64,000 nucleotides of DNA from Methanolobus psychrotolerans. GTDB taxonomy: Archaea > Halobacteriota > Methanosarcinia > Methanosarcinales > Methanosarcinaceae. The position numbers were made by a program, and so were the translations under genes. This document shows, in pieces, positions 1 to 11,616 of the stretch. The notes under the pieces are model-generated. The model was not told the origin of the DNA and made no database searches. It saw nothing but the letters and a program-made list of their open reading frames with translations. Each line of letters begins with the position of its first letter. Positions within the stretch are counted from its first letter, which is position 1. The DNA lies in assembly GCF_002243045.1 (NCBI RefSeq), contig NZ_MBKP01000009.1, forward strand, positions 1 to 64,000, in the 5' to 3' direction.

Positions 1-413
1 TCAGAATGACGAAAGTACAACAGAAGATATCCGGTACCTTCCGTAGTGAACAAGGTGCGAGAAATTTCTGCCGGATAAGAGGATACGTTTCTACTGTTAG
101 CAAGAATTCCATGTCTGTTATAGACTCAATTAATGCAATATTCTATGAGGGTTCACTTATTCCAATATTGCAGAATTGATCGTAGAGAGAGAAATCAGCT
201 TGGTGGAAGGGAGCTAGGCTGAATAGTTACCGATTTTTTAATAGTTGTGCACACTAATCCATTAAATTGGATGCTAAGATACAATTATCTGCCTATGCTT
301 CTTGACTAATAGGTAATCATTCAAGAACAACAAATTTTGTCTTTTTCTTCATCTTTTATCCAAAACTATATCTCTCCTAAAGTCATCATTTCCTGCTGTA
401 AGGAGCCAACAAT
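1..413. other. Intergenic region upstream of hdrA
   Basis: No coding frame here looks real. A dyad with 9-bp arms (TGCAATATT at 134-142, AATATTGCA at 164-172, 21-nt loop) lies about 240 bp upstream of hdrA and could be a regulator site or hairpin. An A/T-rich stretch around 352-372 (for example ACTATAT) is a weak candidate TATA box. A clear AAGGAG ribosome site (400-405) precedes the hdrA ATG by 8 bases. Confidence 0.5.
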
Positions 414-2774
414 ATGCGAATTGGAATATATATCTGTCATTGCGGGCTGAACATAGCACATACTATAAACGTCAACTCACTGCGGGACAAGGTCAGTAAG
501 CTGGATGGTGTTGCAGTTGCAAAGGACATACAGTTCATGTGTTCTGATTCGGGACAGGATTCTATAGTCCAGGACATAAAGGAACATGACCTGAACCATA
601 TTCTTGTGGCAGCCTGTTCTCCCCATCTGCATGAGCAGACATTCAAGAGGGTGCTGGAGAAAGCAGGTCTTAATCCTTTTATGCTTGAGATGGTCAATAT
701 CCGTGAGCAGTGTTCATGGGTGCACATGGAAGATCCGCAGATGGCAACCCAGAAGGCATTCGATCTTATCAGGATGGGCATAGCCAGGCTCAAACTGCTG
801 GATCCGCTGCAGATTAAGAAAGTGTCTGTTACAAAGGATGTACTTGTTATCGGTGGGGGTGTTGCAGGAATAGAGGCGGCACTGACCCTTGCCAACTCCG
901 GTTATCACGTTTTTATGGTGGAAAAAGAGCCAACCATCGGCGGGAAGATGGCACTGCTCAATGAGGTATTCCCTACCAACGACTGCTCTATCTGTGTGCT
1001 TGCCCCAAAGATGACGGATGTGAACCAACATCCAAACATCGACCTCATCACCCTTGCAGAAGTTACCGAGGTCACAGGCCCTGTAGGCAATTTTCATGTT
1101 ACAGTGACTGCAAAGCCCAGATATGTCATAGAGGACAAATGCAAAGGCTGCGTAGATGAATGCGGACGTGTCTGCCCGGTGGAGATACCCAACAGGTTTG
1201 ACTTCGGGCTTGGGAAAACAAAAGCCATCAATATGCCTATCCCCCAGGCAGTTCCACAGGTCGTCTATATTGACAGTGAGTTCTGCGTAGGCTGCGGACT
1301 CTGTAAACAGGCATGTCCGGCAGATGCTGTTGACTATCACCAGAAAGAAGAAAAGCTTGAATTCACAGTCGGTGCTATTATCCTTGCAACCGGGTACAGC
1401 CATTTTGATGCATCACGAAAGCAGGAGTATGGTTATGGCATCTATCCTGATGTGATCACTAATATGGAACTAGAGCGCCTTCTCAACGCCTCCGGTCCTA
1501 CAAGAGGCAAGGTACTTTCCCCGTCAACAATGGAAATACCGAAAAAAGTCGCATTCATCCAGTGCGTCGGTTCAAGGGACGAGCAGGTAGGCAATCCTTA
1601 TTGTTCCAGGGTCTGCTGCATGTCCAGCATGAAGAATGCCCAGTTGCTCAAGGAACGTTATCCTGATATTGACATTACTATTCACTACATAGACATACGT
1701 GCGTCAGGGGAGATGTATGAGGAATATTACATACGCACCCAGGCAATGGGTGTCAATTTCATCCGTGGCAAAGTAGGCGAGATACTGCGGGATTGCCAGG
1801 GCAGGCCAAACCTGCGCTATGAGGATACTCTTACCGGTGAGATTTGCCAGGACCCTTATGACCTCGTTGTCCTTGCAACAGGCATGGAAGCCGTCAAAGA
1901 TGCTGACAGGATCTCCAGAGTACTGAACCTTACACGACGCACAGACCGTTTCTTCTCTATTGCACATCCCAAGATGCGCCCTGTTGATTCGCATGTAAAA
2001 GGTATATACATAGCAGGCTGTGCTTCTGGTCCTAAGGAGATCCAGGTATCCATAGCGCAGGGAAGTGCTGCTGCTGCCAAGGTCATGCAACTGCTGGCAA
2101 AAGGCGAGCTGGAAATGGACCCCCTAAGTGCCCATGTGAATCCTGATCGGTGCATAGGGTGTGGTATTTGTGTGGATGCATGTAAGTTCAATAAAATAAA
2201 CCTCATTGACCGCAAAGCTGTGGTTGACGAACTCTCCTGTATGGGATGCGGTGCATGCAGTGCATCCTGTCCCGCCGATGCCATATGGATGCGTAACAGC
2301 ACTGATGAGCAGATAATCGCCCAGATACATGCTGCCACCGAGGTCAAATCCGAATTCCCGCTTATTGTGGCTTTCCTCTGCAACTGGTGCAGTTATACAT
2401 GTGCAGACCTTGCAGGCACATCAAGAATACAATACCCTACAAATATCCGCATCATCCGTGTCATGTGTGCCGGGCGTGTAGACCCCTCCTTTGTACTTGA
2501 AGCCCTTGAAAGCGGTGCTGACGGTGTACTTGTTGCCGGATGCCGGCTGGGAGAATGTCATTACATCTTTGCGAATTATAACGCAAAACACCGGATGGAA
2601 GCACTGAAGGAAGTGCTTGAGGACGTGGGCATAGACCCTGGACGCCTCAATGTGGAATGGATATCGGCCTCCGAAGGTGAGAGGTTTGCCAGCTCCATTG
2701 TAGGCTTTGTTGACTATCTGGATAAGATCGGTCCAATAGGTTCTGAGATCAGGGACACGGAGGGGAAGCAGTGA
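414..2774 (+). CDS. hdrA: CoB-CoM heterodisulfide reductase subunit A with fused MvhD-type domain
   Basis: This is the FAD- and iron-sulfur-containing HdrA subunit, the electron-bifurcating hub of soluble heterodisulfide reductase in the last step of methanogenesis. An N-terminal domain is followed by an FAD-binding GGGVAG motif near residue 145 and the family Cys motif NDCSIC. Ferredoxin clusters lie near residue 242 (CKGCVDECGRVCP) and 289 (CVGCGLCKQACP), and a second pair near 579 and 608. Residues about 650-770 form an MvhD/FlpD-type [2Fe-2S] domain (CNWCSYTC, GCRLGECHY), a fusion known from Methanosarcinales HdrA. At 786 aa it is the expected length for the fused form. The ATG has a strong AAGGAG. 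It overlaps the polyferredoxin gene by 4 bp. No hdrB or hdrC is in the window, so its partners must be elsewhere. Confidence 0.93.
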   Translation: MRIGIYICHCGLNIAHTINVNSLRDKVSKLDGVAVAKDIQFMCSDSGQDSIVQDIKEHDLNHILVAACSPHLHEQTFKRVLEKAGLNPFMLEMVNIREQCSWVHMEDPQMATQKAFDLIRMGIARLKLLDPLQIKKVSVTKDVLVIGGGVAGIEAALTLANSGYHVFMVEKEPTIGGKMALLNEVFPTNDCSICVLAPKMTDVNQHPNIDLITLAEVTEVTGPVGNFHVTVTAKPRYVIEDKCKGCVDECGRVCPVEIPNRFDFGLGKTKAINMPIPQAVPQVVYIDSEFCVGCGLCKQACPADAVDYHQKEEKLEFTVGAIILATGYSHFDASRKQEYGYGIYPDVITNMELERLLNASGPTRGKVLSPSTMEIPKKVAFIQCVGSRDEQVGNPYCSRVCCMSSMKNAQLLKERYPDIDITIHYIDIRASGEMYEEYYIRTQAMGVNFIRGKVGEILRDCQGRPNLRYEDTLTGEICQDPYDLVVLATGMEAVKDADRISRVLNLTRRTDRFFSIAHPKMRPVDSHVKGIYIAGCASGPKEIQVSIAQGSAAAAKVMQLLAKGELEMDPLSAHVNPDRCIGCGICVDACKFNKINLIDRKAVVDELSCMGCGACSASCPADAIWMRNSTDEQIIAQIHAATEVKSEFPLIVAFLCNWCSYTCADLAGTSRIQYPTNIRIIRVMCAGRVDPSFVLEALESGADGVLVAGCRLGECHYIFANYNAKHRMEALKEVLEDVGIDPGRLNVEWISASEGERFASSIVGFVDYLDKIGPIGSEIRDTEGKQ

Positions 2775-4102
2775 CCGGAGAATGCAGGGAAAGCTCTCTA
2801 TGTGTTGATAAGGACATGGATATAGAGGGTTCTCATTTCATATACCGCCAGATAACTGATAAGTCTGTGAAGTTCCTCGATTATGATTATAAGAGGTGCG
2901 TGGGTTGTGGGATATGTGTGGGTCTTTGCCCTACAAAGGCTCTGGAACTTGGCCCTATGCAGGAGATATCCACAGGACTTGATGCCCCTCCTGTGATGAT
3001 GGATCTTGAGAAGTGCACTTTCTGTTCCATGTGCGCCAACTTCTGCCCGGTCAATGCCTTTAAAATGACTGCAGAAGGCGATTTTCCTGAAAAGGAAGAT
3101 TTCCCTGAATATGACTCCTATGTTATCATGAACGAAAAATGCCTGCCATGTGCACTTTGCAGGGCAGCATGTCCGGAGGAGGCCATAGACGTGCAGTTCA
3201 CTTTCCCGAAAAAAGAGGAGATAGCACCTTTTAAGGAAGATGCAGAAGGTGAGATAGAGATCGACACTGAGAAATGCAATTTCTGTGGCTTATGTGCGGA
3301 GTTCTGTGATGCTTTCCTTCTTGTGGAAAAGGAAGCAATTCCAACTGATCCAAAGCCATTTGACCTGCTTCTTGTTGATGAGGATAAATGTGATTACTGT
3401 GTGCTCTGCCAGGATCTGTGCCCCGAGGATGCCATAAAGGTCAAAGGCGAAAAAAGAGGCGAAGCTCCGCAGATCGAGGGAATTGTCACTGTGGATGATG
3501 AGAAATGCACCCGATGCACCTGGTGCCAGGTTGTCTGTCCTTATGATGCTGTGGATATCAAAAAACAGTTTGAGGGTCAGCTTACCCTGGTGGAAGTCAA
3601 CATCGATAAATGTGATCCTCAGGGTTGCCATGGGTGTTTCAATGTATGTCCCTCCCACCTGTGGTATGTACCCGAAAATGGAGCTAAGATCGCAATAAAA
3701 GAGGATTATTGTACCTATTGCGGTGCCTGTGTCAATGCATGTCCCAAGGATGTTATGAAAGTTGTCAGGACAAAGGTGCATCATACAGATATTCCGGATT
3801 CTCCCTGGGCCGGCCAGTGGAAGGATGCTGTGGATTCCATGGTAACTGAAAAGAGGAACTATCCGGATGTTTCCAGGGCTCTTGAAGTTGAGAAGGAAGT
3901 CCATAAAGAGCATGTTGAAGTGGAACTTCCCAGAGTTGATGTTTCACTCCTTAAATTGGCAAAGGAACGTATCGGAAAGGCAAAACCATTGCTTGACAAT
4001 GTGAAGCTTAGGAAAATGCTTGAGGACTGTCCTTCTGATGATGTGCGTGAAGAGTTCCGTAAAAAGATACAGAAGGAAATCAAACGGAACTTCGAACAAT
4101 AA
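2771..4102 (+). CDS. Polyferredoxin with eight 4Fe-4S motifs
   Basis: This 443-aa cytoplasmic electron carrier most likely passes electrons to or from the HdrA encoded just upstream. Eight four-cysteine motifs are visible near residues 42, 82, 124, 169, 207, 246, 280 and 314. Most are CxxCxxCxxxCP. The fourth ends CD rather than CP, and the seventh is widened to CDPQGCHGCFNVCP. The last 100 residues are Lys/Glu-rich and lack clusters. The GTG start overlaps the hdrA stop (GTGA) and has GGAGGGG seven bases upstream, so the two are translationally coupled; ATG at 2816 is a weaker alternative. In Methanosarcina acetivorans a similar polyferredoxin sits between hdrA1 and hdrC1B1; here the operon seems to end after this gene. 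Confidence 0.9.
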   Translation: MTGECRESSLCVDKDMDIEGSHFIYRQITDKSVKFLDYDYKRCVGCGICVGLCPTKALELGPMQEISTGLDAPPVMMDLEKCTFCSMCANFCPVNAFKMTAEGDFPEKEDFPEYDSYVIMNEKCLPCALCRAACPEEAIDVQFTFPKKEEIAPFKEDAEGEIEIDTEKCNFCGLCAEFCDAFLLVEKEAIPTDPKPFDLLLVDEDKCDYCVLCQDLCPEDAIKVKGEKRGEAPQIEGIVTVDDEKCTRCTWCQVVCPYDAVDIKKQFEGQLTLVEVNIDKCDPQGCHGCFNVCPSHLWYVPENGAKIAIKEDYCTYCGACVNACPKDVMKVVRTKVHHTDIPDSPWAGQWKDAVDSMVTEKRNYPDVSRALEVEKEVHKEHVEVELPRVDVSLLKLAKERIGKAKPLLDNVKLRKMLEDCPSDDVREEFRKKIQKEIKRNFEQ

Positions 4103-4191
4103 CTTTATACCTGCGTGCGCGTTTTGTTGTGTAGATATCTTAACTATAATTCAAAAGATCCTAATTATTCATTTATACGGTGAGATTTTCC

Positions 4192-6093
4192 ATGAATGAT
4201 AAATTCAACTATGCTGAACTGGGTTTGAAATGCGGTCTTGAGATTCACCAGCAACTGGACTCAAAAGAGAAACTTTTCTGCAGGTGCCCCACAAAGATAC
4301 GGAACATAGAAGAATCCAGCCACGAATTCTTCCGTTATCTTCGCCCTACAGCAAGTGAGATGGGAGAAACTGACAGGGCTGCCCTGGAACAGTCCAAGCT
4401 CAGGCGTAAGTACGTTTACAAAGCATATGATACCACCTGCCTTGTAGAGAACGATGATGAGCCTCCCACAGAAGTAAACAGGGAAGCCCTTGACATTGCG
4501 CTTAGTATTACAAAGCTGATGAATATGGTACCTGTGGACCAGGTGCACGTAATGCGCAAGATAGTGGTTGACGGATCCAATACATCTGGTTTCCAGAGAA
4601 CTGCTTTCCTAGCCAAGGATGGTTATCTTGATACTTCTGTTGGCCCGGTTGGTGTGGGTGTGCTCTGCCTTGAGGAAGAGGCATGCCAGAAGATAGAAGA
4701 TCAAGGCGATTCTATAATATACTCCCTGGACCGCCTTGGCATTCCACTGGTTGAGATCGGTACAGACCCGGATATCATCTCCCCGGCACACGCAAAGGAA
4801 ACTGCACAGCAGATCGGTATGCTGCTGCGTTCCACAGGAAAAGTGAAACGTGGTCTTGGAACTATTCGCCAGGACGTTAACATATCCATTGCAAAGGGTG
4901 CACGTGTGGAACTTAAAGGCGTGCAGGCTCTTGATATGATAGAGACCATGGTTGAGCGTGAAGTAGAGCGACAGGTCAATCTCCTTGCAATTAAAGGTGA
5001 ACTTCTGGAGCGTGGCGCATCCGTATGTGACACAATTTTCGATGTAACTGAACTATTCATGGAAACGCAGTCCAAGGTTGTCAAAAAGACCATCAGGAGT
5101 GGTAAGGTCTATGCTATACTTCTGCGCGGCTTTGACGGATTTGTGGGAAGGGAAGTACAACCGGGAAGGCGTCTTGGTACCGAATTCTCAGACCGTGCAA
5201 AGACATCAGGTGTGGGGGGCATATTCCATACTGATGAACTTCCAAATTATGGTATAACTGAAGAGGAAGTGCAGGCACTGCGCACAGAAGTTGGTGCCGG
5301 TGAGAATGATGCTGTTATTATGGTTGCAGACCGTGAGGAGCGTGCCAGGGGTGCCATGGAAAGTGTCATAGCCCGTGCTAAGGAGGCACTGCAAGGTGTA
5401 CCGGAGGAAACACGCAGGGCACTTCCGGATGGGAATAACTCTTATTTAAGACCGCTTCCAGGTGCTGCAAGGATGTATCCTGAGACCGATGTTCCACAGG
5501 TGAATATCTCGGCCGGATATTTCGCTTCAATTGAAAAACCCGAACTTCTCACCGAAAGGGCAAAACGATTCGAGTCGGAGTTAGGGCTTCACCGAGAGCT
5601 TGCCGAGAAAATGGCATATTCAACATACCTTCCACTGTTTGAAGAGATAATCCAACTCATAGGCGATAACCAATACGTCAATGCAACTCTGGTGGTTAGG
5701 ACACTTACAGGAACGCTGCCCGAACTGAAACGTGACGGTGTGGAAACAGACAAACTTGAGGACAGTCACTTCATAGAAGTGTTCAGCCTCCTTGCGGAAG
5801 GCGGGGTTGCAAAGGAAGCTATTGACGGTTTGCTTCGTACGATCGCCGTTGAACCGGGAATGTCTGCAAAGGATGCAGCCTCAAAGATGGGGTTTGGAAA
5901 TCTGGATGTGTCTGAAGTCGAGGAAATGGTGGAGTCTGTCATAATGCAGCGCCAGGATTTTGTGAGAGAGAAGGGTTTGGGGGCTGTGGGTCCTCTTATG
6001 GGTGTAGTGATGGCTGAGGTTCGCGGGAAGGTTGACGGTAAGATTTTGAACGAAATTCTGAAACAAAAGATTAATAAATATATGGCTACATAA
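4192..6093 (+). CDS. gatE: Archaeal glutamyl-tRNA(Gln) amidotransferase subunit E
   Basis: GatE, with GatD, converts Glu-tRNA(Gln) to Gln-tRNA(Gln), the only route to Gln-tRNA in most archaea. GatE binds the tRNA and carries the kinase/transamidase activity. The N-terminus has the GatB/GatE signature GLEIHQQLD, followed by the catalytic domain ([12 protein letters not shown]) and the AspRS-like insertion ([22 protein letters not shown]) that separates GatE from bacterial GatB. The helical and YqeY-like tail follows. The ORF track starts at GTG 4180, but GGTGAG at 4179-4184 is the ribosome site for ATG 4192, giving 633 aa, which matches the family. GatD is not in this window. A 90-bp AT-rich gap separates it from the polyferredoxin, suggesting its own promoter. 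Confidence 0.95.
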   Translation: MNDKFNYAELGLKCGLEIHQQLDSKEKLFCRCPTKIRNIEESSHEFFRYLRPTASEMGETDRAALEQSKLRRKYVYKAYDTTCLVENDDEPPTEVNREALDIALSITKLMNMVPVDQVHVMRKIVVDGSNTSGFQRTAFLAKDGYLDTSVGPVGVGVLCLEEEACQKIEDQGDSIIYSLDRLGIPLVEIGTDPDIISPAHAKETAQQIGMLLRSTGKVKRGLGTIRQDVNISIAKGARVELKGVQALDMIETMVEREVERQVNLLAIKGELLERGASVCDTIFDVTELFMETQSKVVKKTIRSGKVYAILLRGFDGFVGREVQPGRRLGTEFSDRAKTSGVGGIFHTDELPNYGITEEEVQALRTEVGAGENDAVIMVADREERARGAMESVIARAKEALQGVPEETRRALPDGNNSYLRPLPGAARMYPETDVPQVNISAGYFASIEKPELLTERAKRFESELGLHRELAEKMAYSTYLPLFEEIIQLIGDNQYVNATLVVRTLTGTLPELKRDGVETDKLEDSHFIEVFSLLAEGGVAKEAIDGLLRTIAVEPGMSAKDAASKMGFGNLDVSEVEEMVESVIMQRQDFVREKGLGAVGPLMGVVMAEVRGKVDGKILNEILKQKINKYMAT

Positions 6094-6103
6094 TATATTT
6101 TCG

Positions 6104-7177
6104 ATGTGTATTTCTTTTACGATCAGGTTCAGAGAATTATTGAGCAGGTTTTTTTTCCTGCTTGTTTTTTTGGTTTTGTTTGTATCATTTGGATCTGGAA
6201 CTCTTGTCATTGAAAGTGATGAAAAGCTTACCAGTACCACAGGTGCCGGTCATCCTTCATGGAGTCCGGATGGAAAGAAGATAGTCTATACTGCCAATCA
6301 GGCAATATGGATTATGAACAGTGACGGTTCCGGACAAAAGAAACTGTACGACGGGCTTGCCTGGGAAGGGGATCCACAGTTCAATGAGGATGGTACAAAG
6401 ATCTATTTTGCCACGGAAAGTAAAAAAGCCTATTCTGCACGCTATATTAGTATCCATGTGATGGATCGGGATGGTAATAACGGTCTCAAACTTACAGAAA
6501 CCACAGATTCCAGAGCACCTTCCGTAAGTCCGGATGGCACCAGACTGGCATATGCTTCACGTGCTTCTGGCAATTATGATATATGGGTCATGACAACTGA
6601 CGGAACCGATAAGGTCCGGCTTACTGATGCTGCAGTTGACGAGAGTTCTCCTTCCTGGAGCCCTGATGGGAGTACAATTGTCTATTCTTCCATGGGGGAT
6701 ATTTTGACAATTGGTATCGATGCTGTAAGGCCAGTTAAACTTACAAATGACTCGTATAACAACGTTGAACCCGCCTATAGCCCGGATGGGAAAATAATTG
6801 CCTATGCCTCTGATCTTGGAGGGGATTATGACCTGTGGATTATGGATTCCACTGGCAGCTCTGAAATGCAACTGACAAGTGATCTTTCTTCAGAAAGAGC
6901 TCCTTCATGGAGTCCGGATGGCCGGAAAATAGCCTATGTGTCTGACAGGACCGGGAAATACAATATATGGGTTATGACCATTGGAAATGAGGAGATAGAA
7001 TTTGAAAATTCTGAAGTGCCTGTAGAAGCGAAAGAAAGGGAAATCAACAATGCACATGTTGAAAATTTGCGTGAATATGCTGTAAACAAGCCCGGAGAAT
7101 TCATAGGTATAGTACTTTTGGTATCTTTTGGATTTGTTTTTTTGATTGTCGGATCTTTTATGCGCAAGATCTCATAA
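6104..7177 (+). CDS. Membrane-anchored TolB-like PD40 beta-propeller protein
   Basis: This 357-aa protein has an N-terminal hydrophobic segment (about residues 12-28), then six WD40-like PD40 repeats with the pattern SPDG-(K/T/R)-IxYxS followed by IWVMxxDG, and a C-terminal membrane helix (about 330-352) ending MRKIS. The propeller is probably outside the cell and tethered at one or both ends. Related TolB propellers bind proteins, but there is no Tol system here, so the role is unknown. No good ribosome site precedes the ATG, which lies 10 bp after gatE; translation could depend on read-through from gatE or a leaderless message. Confidence 0.75.
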   Translation: MCISFTIRFRELLSRFFFLLVFLVLFVSFGSGTLVIESDEKLTSTTGAGHPSWSPDGKKIVYTANQAIWIMNSDGSGQKKLYDGLAWEGDPQFNEDGTKIYFATESKKAYSARYISIHVMDRDGNNGLKLTETTDSRAPSVSPDGTRLAYASRASGNYDIWVMTTDGTDKVRLTDAAVDESSPSWSPDGSTIVYSSMGDILTIGIDAVRPVKLTNDSYNNVEPAYSPDGKIIAYASDLGGDYDLWIMDSTGSSEMQLTSDLSSERAPSWSPDGRKIAYVSDRTGKYNIWVMTIGNEEIEFENSEVPVEAKEREINNAHVENLREYAVNKPGEFIGIVLLVSFGFVFLIVGSFMRKIS

Positions 7178-7227
7178 CTTTACTTTTGTACTTTACTTCC
7201 TGTAAAAAGTAAAAAACTCATCGCAAC

Positions 7228-7236
7228 GCTTATAGC
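7228..7236 (+). promoter_or_regulatory. Candidate TATA box for carAB-argG
   Basis: GCTTATAGC lies about 35 bases upstream of the carA ATG after an A-rich stretch (AAAAAGTAAAAAAC). Start of transcription would fall near 7255. The match is modest. Confidence 0.35.
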
Positions 7237-7268
7237 CTATTCATCACATCTATTCGCAGGTTCTAAAG

Positions 7269-8366
7269 ATGAATGCAGTACTAGGATTAGAAGATGGGAC
7301 AATTGTTAAAGGCACTGGTTTCGGTGCTGAAGGTATCGTTTCCGGGGAACTTGTTTTCACAACTCAATACACTGGCTATGAGGAGGCTCTCACAGATCCT
7401 TCCTATAAAGGCCAGATCCTTATGTTCACCTATCCTCTCATCGGCAATTACGGTGTCAGTAACAACTGTTTTGAATCCGATGGTGTAAAAGCTGAAGGTC
7501 TTGTGGTCAGGGAGGCGTGTCCCGAGCCGTCCCACCACATGTCAAAAAAGACCATTTTCCAGCTTATGGAAGACGAAGGCAAGCCCGGCATCGCAGGCGT
7601 GGATACACGAATGCTAACTATAAAGACCCGTGAACACGGGACAATGCGCGCAGCTCTTATCAACGGCAGTGACGATGGCGAGGAGGCAGTCAGGATAGCA
7701 CGTGCCCAGAAGAGCATATCGGATATCGATTTCATATCACAGGTATCCTGCCCGCAGCCATTTCGGCTTGAAAGCCCGGTCAGGGACCCGAAAAACCCAC
7801 TCAATGTGGTCCTTGTGGACTGTGGCCGTAAGCTGAGCATTGAAAGGAGTCTGCTGGCAAGGGGAATGGATGTGACCGTTGTACCGGGCAATGCGCCGGT
7901 TTCAATGATCCAGTCCTATGAGCCTGACCTCCTGTTCTTCTCGAATGGACCAGGAGACCCGTTAAAGGCACAGGACGCGATATCAGCTGTAAAACACTTT
8001 GCAGGCGAGTTACCGATAGTCGGTATATGTCTGGGCCACCAGATAATTTCCCTCGCACTTGGAGCAGAGACATACAAGCTGAAATTCGGTCACAGGGGCG
8101 CAAACCAGCCTGTAAAGGACCTGGAAACCGGAATAGTGCACATCACTTCCCAGAACCACGGTTTTGCGGTTGATGGTGATTCCTTTGAAGAGGCAGAAGT
8201 AGCGATCACTCAGTTCAATACAAATGACAAGACCGTTGAAGGTATTGCCCATAAGTATCTGGACATATTCAGTGTACAGTACCACCCGGATGCGCACCCC
8301 GGACCGCTTGATTCAGAAAAGATATTCTTTGAAAAGGTACTCAAACTTGCAGGAGGGAAAAAATAA
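7269..8366 (+). CDS. carA: Carbamoyl-phosphate synthase small (glutaminase) subunit
   Basis: CarA hydrolyses glutamine and channels ammonia to CarB for carbamoyl phosphate, the precursor of pyrimidines and arginine. The N-terminal CPSase small-chain domain begins [13 protein letters not shown]. The class I glutamine amidotransferase domain carries SNGPGDP, the nucleophile Cys in GICLGHQ (near residue 252) and the catalytic His in YHPDAHPG. At 365 aa it is standard length. It overlaps carB by one base (TAATG), with AGGAGGG just upstream serving carB, so carA, carB and argG form one operon. Confidence 0.97.
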   Translation: MNAVLGLEDGTIVKGTGFGAEGIVSGELVFTTQYTGYEEALTDPSYKGQILMFTYPLIGNYGVSNNCFESDGVKAEGLVVREACPEPSHHMSKKTIFQLMEDEGKPGIAGVDTRMLTIKTREHGTMRAALINGSDDGEEAVRIARAQKSISDIDFISQVSCPQPFRLESPVRDPKNPLNVVLVDCGRKLSIERSLLARGMDVTVVPGNAPVSMIQSYEPDLLFFSNGPGDPLKAQDAISAVKHFAGELPIVGICLGHQIISLALGAETYKLKFGHRGANQPVKDLETGIVHITSQNHGFAVDGDSFEEAEVAITQFNTNDKTVEGIAHKYLDIFSVQYHPDAHPGPLDSEKIFFEKVLKLAGGKK

Positions 8367-11300
8367 TGCCAAAGTGTGAAGACATTAAAAAAGTACTCCT
8401 GATAGGTTCAGGACCTATTATGATAGGGCAGGGCGCAGAGTTTGACTTCTCCGGCAGCCAGGCATGCAGGTCACTTAAGGAAGAAGGACTGCAGGTTGTG
8501 CTTGTCAACTCAAACCCCGCAACTATAATGACCGACCCCGAGATGGCAGATGCGGTCTACATCGAACCCATTGAAGTAAAAGCGGTGGAGAAGATCATCG
8601 CAAAGGAAAGACCTGACGGTATCATTGCAGGTATAGGAGGACAGACCGGCCTTAATATAACAAGTGAGCTTGCAGAGCATGGGATCCTTGAGAAGTACAA
8701 TGTCCGGCTCCTTGGAACTCCCCTTGACGCGATCAAGAATACCGAAGACCGTGAGCTGTTCAAGAGGACAATGGAGAGGATAGGGGAAAAAGTACCCCGC
8801 AGCAGGGCCATATCCACGCTCAAGGAAGCAGAAGAAATTATAGATGAACTCGGACTTCCTCTTATCATCCGTCCGGCATATACTCTTGGTGGCGCAGGCG
8901 GCGGTATCGCTCACTCAAAGGAAGAACTTCTTGAAATTACTGAAAGGGGTCTTCGCCGAAGCCGTATCAGCCAGGTGCTGATAGAGGAAAGTGTTCTGGG
9001 CTGGAAGGAATTCGAGTATGAGGTAATGCGTGATTCCAATGATACATGCATAGTTATCTGTAATATGGAAAACCTTGACCCAATGGGAGTACACACCGGT
9101 GAGTCTATTGTAGTTACCCCTTCCCAGACCCTCAGTGATGTGGAACACCAGATGTTAAGGACCGCTGCCATTAAGATCATAAGGGCATTAGGTATTGAGG
9201 GTGGCTGTAACATCCAGTTTGCTGTAAAGGATGGCGACTACCGTATAGTGGAAGTCAATCCACGTGTATCACGTTCATCAGCCCTTGCATCAAAGGCAAC
9301 AGGCTACCCTATAGCCAGGGTTACAGCAAAGATAGCTATCGGCATGACACTGGATGAGATCCTCAACGATGTGACCAAGAAGACACCTGCATCATTTGAG
9401 CCTACAATCGACTACATCGTTACGAAGATACCCAGGTGGCCATTTGATAAGTTCGTTAATGCGGACAAGACCCTTACCACTGCCATGAAGAGCACCGGAG
9501 AAGTAATGGCTATTGGACGCACCATCGAGGAGTCACTATTAAAAGCTGTGCGTTCCCTTGATATCAAAATGGACTTTGGTACCGATGAGTGGTCCAACAA
9601 TGAGGTAAAAACCCTGCTCCAGACGCCTACAAGTGAGCGCCTGTTCGTAATGTACCATGCTCTTTGCAATAGTTTCTCAGTGGAAGATGTATCCCAGTTA
9701 ACAGGTATTGATATATTCTTCATCAGGAAGCTTAAAAACATTATTGATATGGAAGACATGGTCAGAGAAGAAGGTTTCTCCGGAAACGTATCTGATGACA
9801 TGATGCGGGATGCTAAACGCATCGGGCTTACTGACACCCGTATTGCCGAACTTACCGGCAAGACACGTGAACAGATCAATGACCAGAGGCGCAAAGCAGG
9901 TATCACCAGCACATACAAGATGGTAGATACATGTGCAGCGGAATTTGCGGCAGAAACTCCTTATTATTATTCATGTTACGAACAGATGTGTGAAGCAGAC
10001 CCTTCCGACCGTAAGAAAATACTGATACTCGGTTCAGGACCTATACGCATAGGACAGGGAATAGAGTTCGATTACTGCACGGTTCATGCGGTTGCAGCTA
10101 TCCGTGAGGCAGGTATCGAAACCCATATCATCAACAACAACCCGGAAACAGTCTCTACTGACTATGACACATCTGACAAGCTTTTCTTTGAGCCCCTCAC
10201 ACTTGAAGACGTGATGAATGTTATCGATAAAGAAAATCCTGATGCTGTGCTTGTGCAGTTTGGAGGGCAGACATCCGTAAACCTTGCGCTTCCTCTTGAA
10301 AAGGAACTTAATAGGCGCACTGATCTTAAGACTGTTATTCTTGGTACATCTCCTGCAGATATAGATGTGGCAGAGGACCGTGAGAAGTTCAACCTGAGGA
10401 TGGGCAAGCTGGGGATCAACCAGCCGGATGCGGGTTACGCCACATCACAGAACCAGGCCATTGAGATAGCCACACGGATCGGATACCCGGTACTGGTACG
10501 CCCTTCCTATGTGCTTGGTGGCCGTGCAATGGAGATCGTCTATGACCAGAATGACCTGGAGCGCTACATGCGTGAGGCTGTGAAAGTCTCACCAGAACAC
10601 CCAATACTTATCGACGATTTCCTTGAGGGGGCCGTTGAGATAGATGTTGATGCAGTATGTGACGGCAAGGACGTACTTATTGGTGCCATCATGGAACACA
10701 TCGAGGAAGCAGGTGTTCACTCAGGTGACTCTGCATGTGTTATCCCGCCGCAGTCACTCTCAGAAGAGGTTCTTGAAATTGTACGCGATTATACCCGCAA
10801 GATCGCACTTGCACTGAATGTGAAGGGTCTTGTGAACATCCAGATGGCAAAGAAAGGGGACAAGGTCTTCGTCCTTGAAGCAAATCCCCGTTCAAGCAGG
10901 ACCATACCATTTGTGTCTAAGGCAGTTGGCCTGCCTCTTGCAAAGATAGCAGCTCGTGTTATCATGGGACAGAGCCTGGAGGAGCAGGGCTATTCAACAT
11001 GCAATGAGCCTAAAGTCAATCATGTTTCTGTGAAGGAAGTTCTCCTGCCCTTTGACAAGCTCCCCGGAGCAGACCCTGTGCTTGGTCCTGAAATGAAGAG
11101 TACCGGAGAGGTCATGGGTATAGATTACGATTATGGAAGGGCATTCTTCAAGGCACAGCTCAGCGCTGATAACCTGCTCCCGCTTACGGGAAAGGTATTC
11201 CTTTCAGTAAGGGATGAGGACCGGGAACAGCTTATTGATGTTGCACGCAAGCTCAGGGATACAGGTATCGAACTGCTGGGTACAAAAGGTACGGCAGATT

Positions 11301-11590
11301 CCCTTTCTGAATATGGTATCGAAATGGGCATTGTGAAGAAGGTCCATGACGGCAGCCCCAATGTTATTGATATGATGCGCAGGTATGAGGTTGCTCTTGT
11401 CATCAATACCCCAAATGACAAACTATCCCGTGAGGACAGTTCAAGGATACGCCGTGCAGCTGTTGATTTCAAGGTACCTTACATCACCACCATCCAGGCC
11501 GCTATTGCAGCATCCAACGCGATCGTCGCCATGAAACAGGGTGAGGGAGACGTTAAGTCAATTAATGAGTATCACCGGGAGATCGCATAG
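8366..11590 (+). CDS. carB: Carbamoyl-phosphate synthase large subunit
   Basis: CarB uses two ATP-grasp active sites to phosphorylate bicarbonate and then carbamate. The duplicated architecture is visible: [14 protein letters not shown] starts the first half and [14 protein letters not shown] the second near residue 554. Matching ATP-grasp domains follow ([12 protein letters not shown] and [12 protein letters not shown]), joined by an oligomerisation segment. The C-terminal MGS-like allosteric domain is about residues 930-1074. At 1074 aa it is full length with no disruption. The start overlaps carA by one base. Confidence 0.97.
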   Translation: MPKCEDIKKVLLIGSGPIMIGQGAEFDFSGSQACRSLKEEGLQVVLVNSNPATIMTDPEMADAVYIEPIEVKAVEKIIAKERPDGIIAGIGGQTGLNITSELAEHGILEKYNVRLLGTPLDAIKNTEDRELFKRTMERIGEKVPRSRAISTLKEAEEIIDELGLPLIIRPAYTLGGAGGGIAHSKEELLEITERGLRRSRISQVLIEESVLGWKEFEYEVMRDSNDTCIVICNMENLDPMGVHTGESIVVTPSQTLSDVEHQMLRTAAIKIIRALGIEGGCNIQFAVKDGDYRIVEVNPRVSRSSALASKATGYPIARVTAKIAIGMTLDEILNDVTKKTPASFEPTIDYIVTKIPRWPFDKFVNADKTLTTAMKSTGEVMAIGRTIEESLLKAVRSLDIKMDFGTDEWSNNEVKTLLQTPTSERLFVMYHALCNSFSVEDVSQLTGIDIFFIRKLKNIIDMEDMVREEGFSGNVSDDMMRDAKRIGLTDTRIAELTGKTREQINDQRRKAGITSTYKMVDTCAAEFAAETPYYYSCYEQMCEADPSDRKKILILGSGPIRIGQGIEFDYCTVHAVAAIREAGIETHIINNNPETVSTDYDTSDKLFFEPLTLEDVMNVIDKENPDAVLVQFGGQTSVNLALPLEKELNRRTDLKTVILGTSPADIDVAEDREKFNLRMGKLGINQPDAGYATSQNQAIEIATRIGYPVLVRPSYVLGGRAMEIVYDQNDLERYMREAVKVSPEHPILIDDFLEGAVEIDVDAVCDGKDVLIGAIMEHIEEAGVHSGDSACVIPPQSLSEEVLEIVRDYTRKIALALNVKGLVNIQMAKKGDKVFVLEANPRSSRTIPFVSKAVGLPLAKIAARVIMGQSLEEQGYSTCNEPKVNHVSVKEVLLPFDKLPGADPVLGPEMKSTGEVMGIDYDYGRAFFKAQLSADNLLPLTGKVFLSVRDEDREQLIDVARKLRDTGIELLGTKGTADSLSEYGIEMGIVKKVHDGSPNVIDMMRRYEVALVINTPNDKLSREDSSRIRRAAVDFKVPYITTIQAAIAASNAIVAMKQGEGDVKSINEYHREIA

Positions 11591-11616
11591 GTCTCCTGTA
11601 TTCAGGATCAGATATT

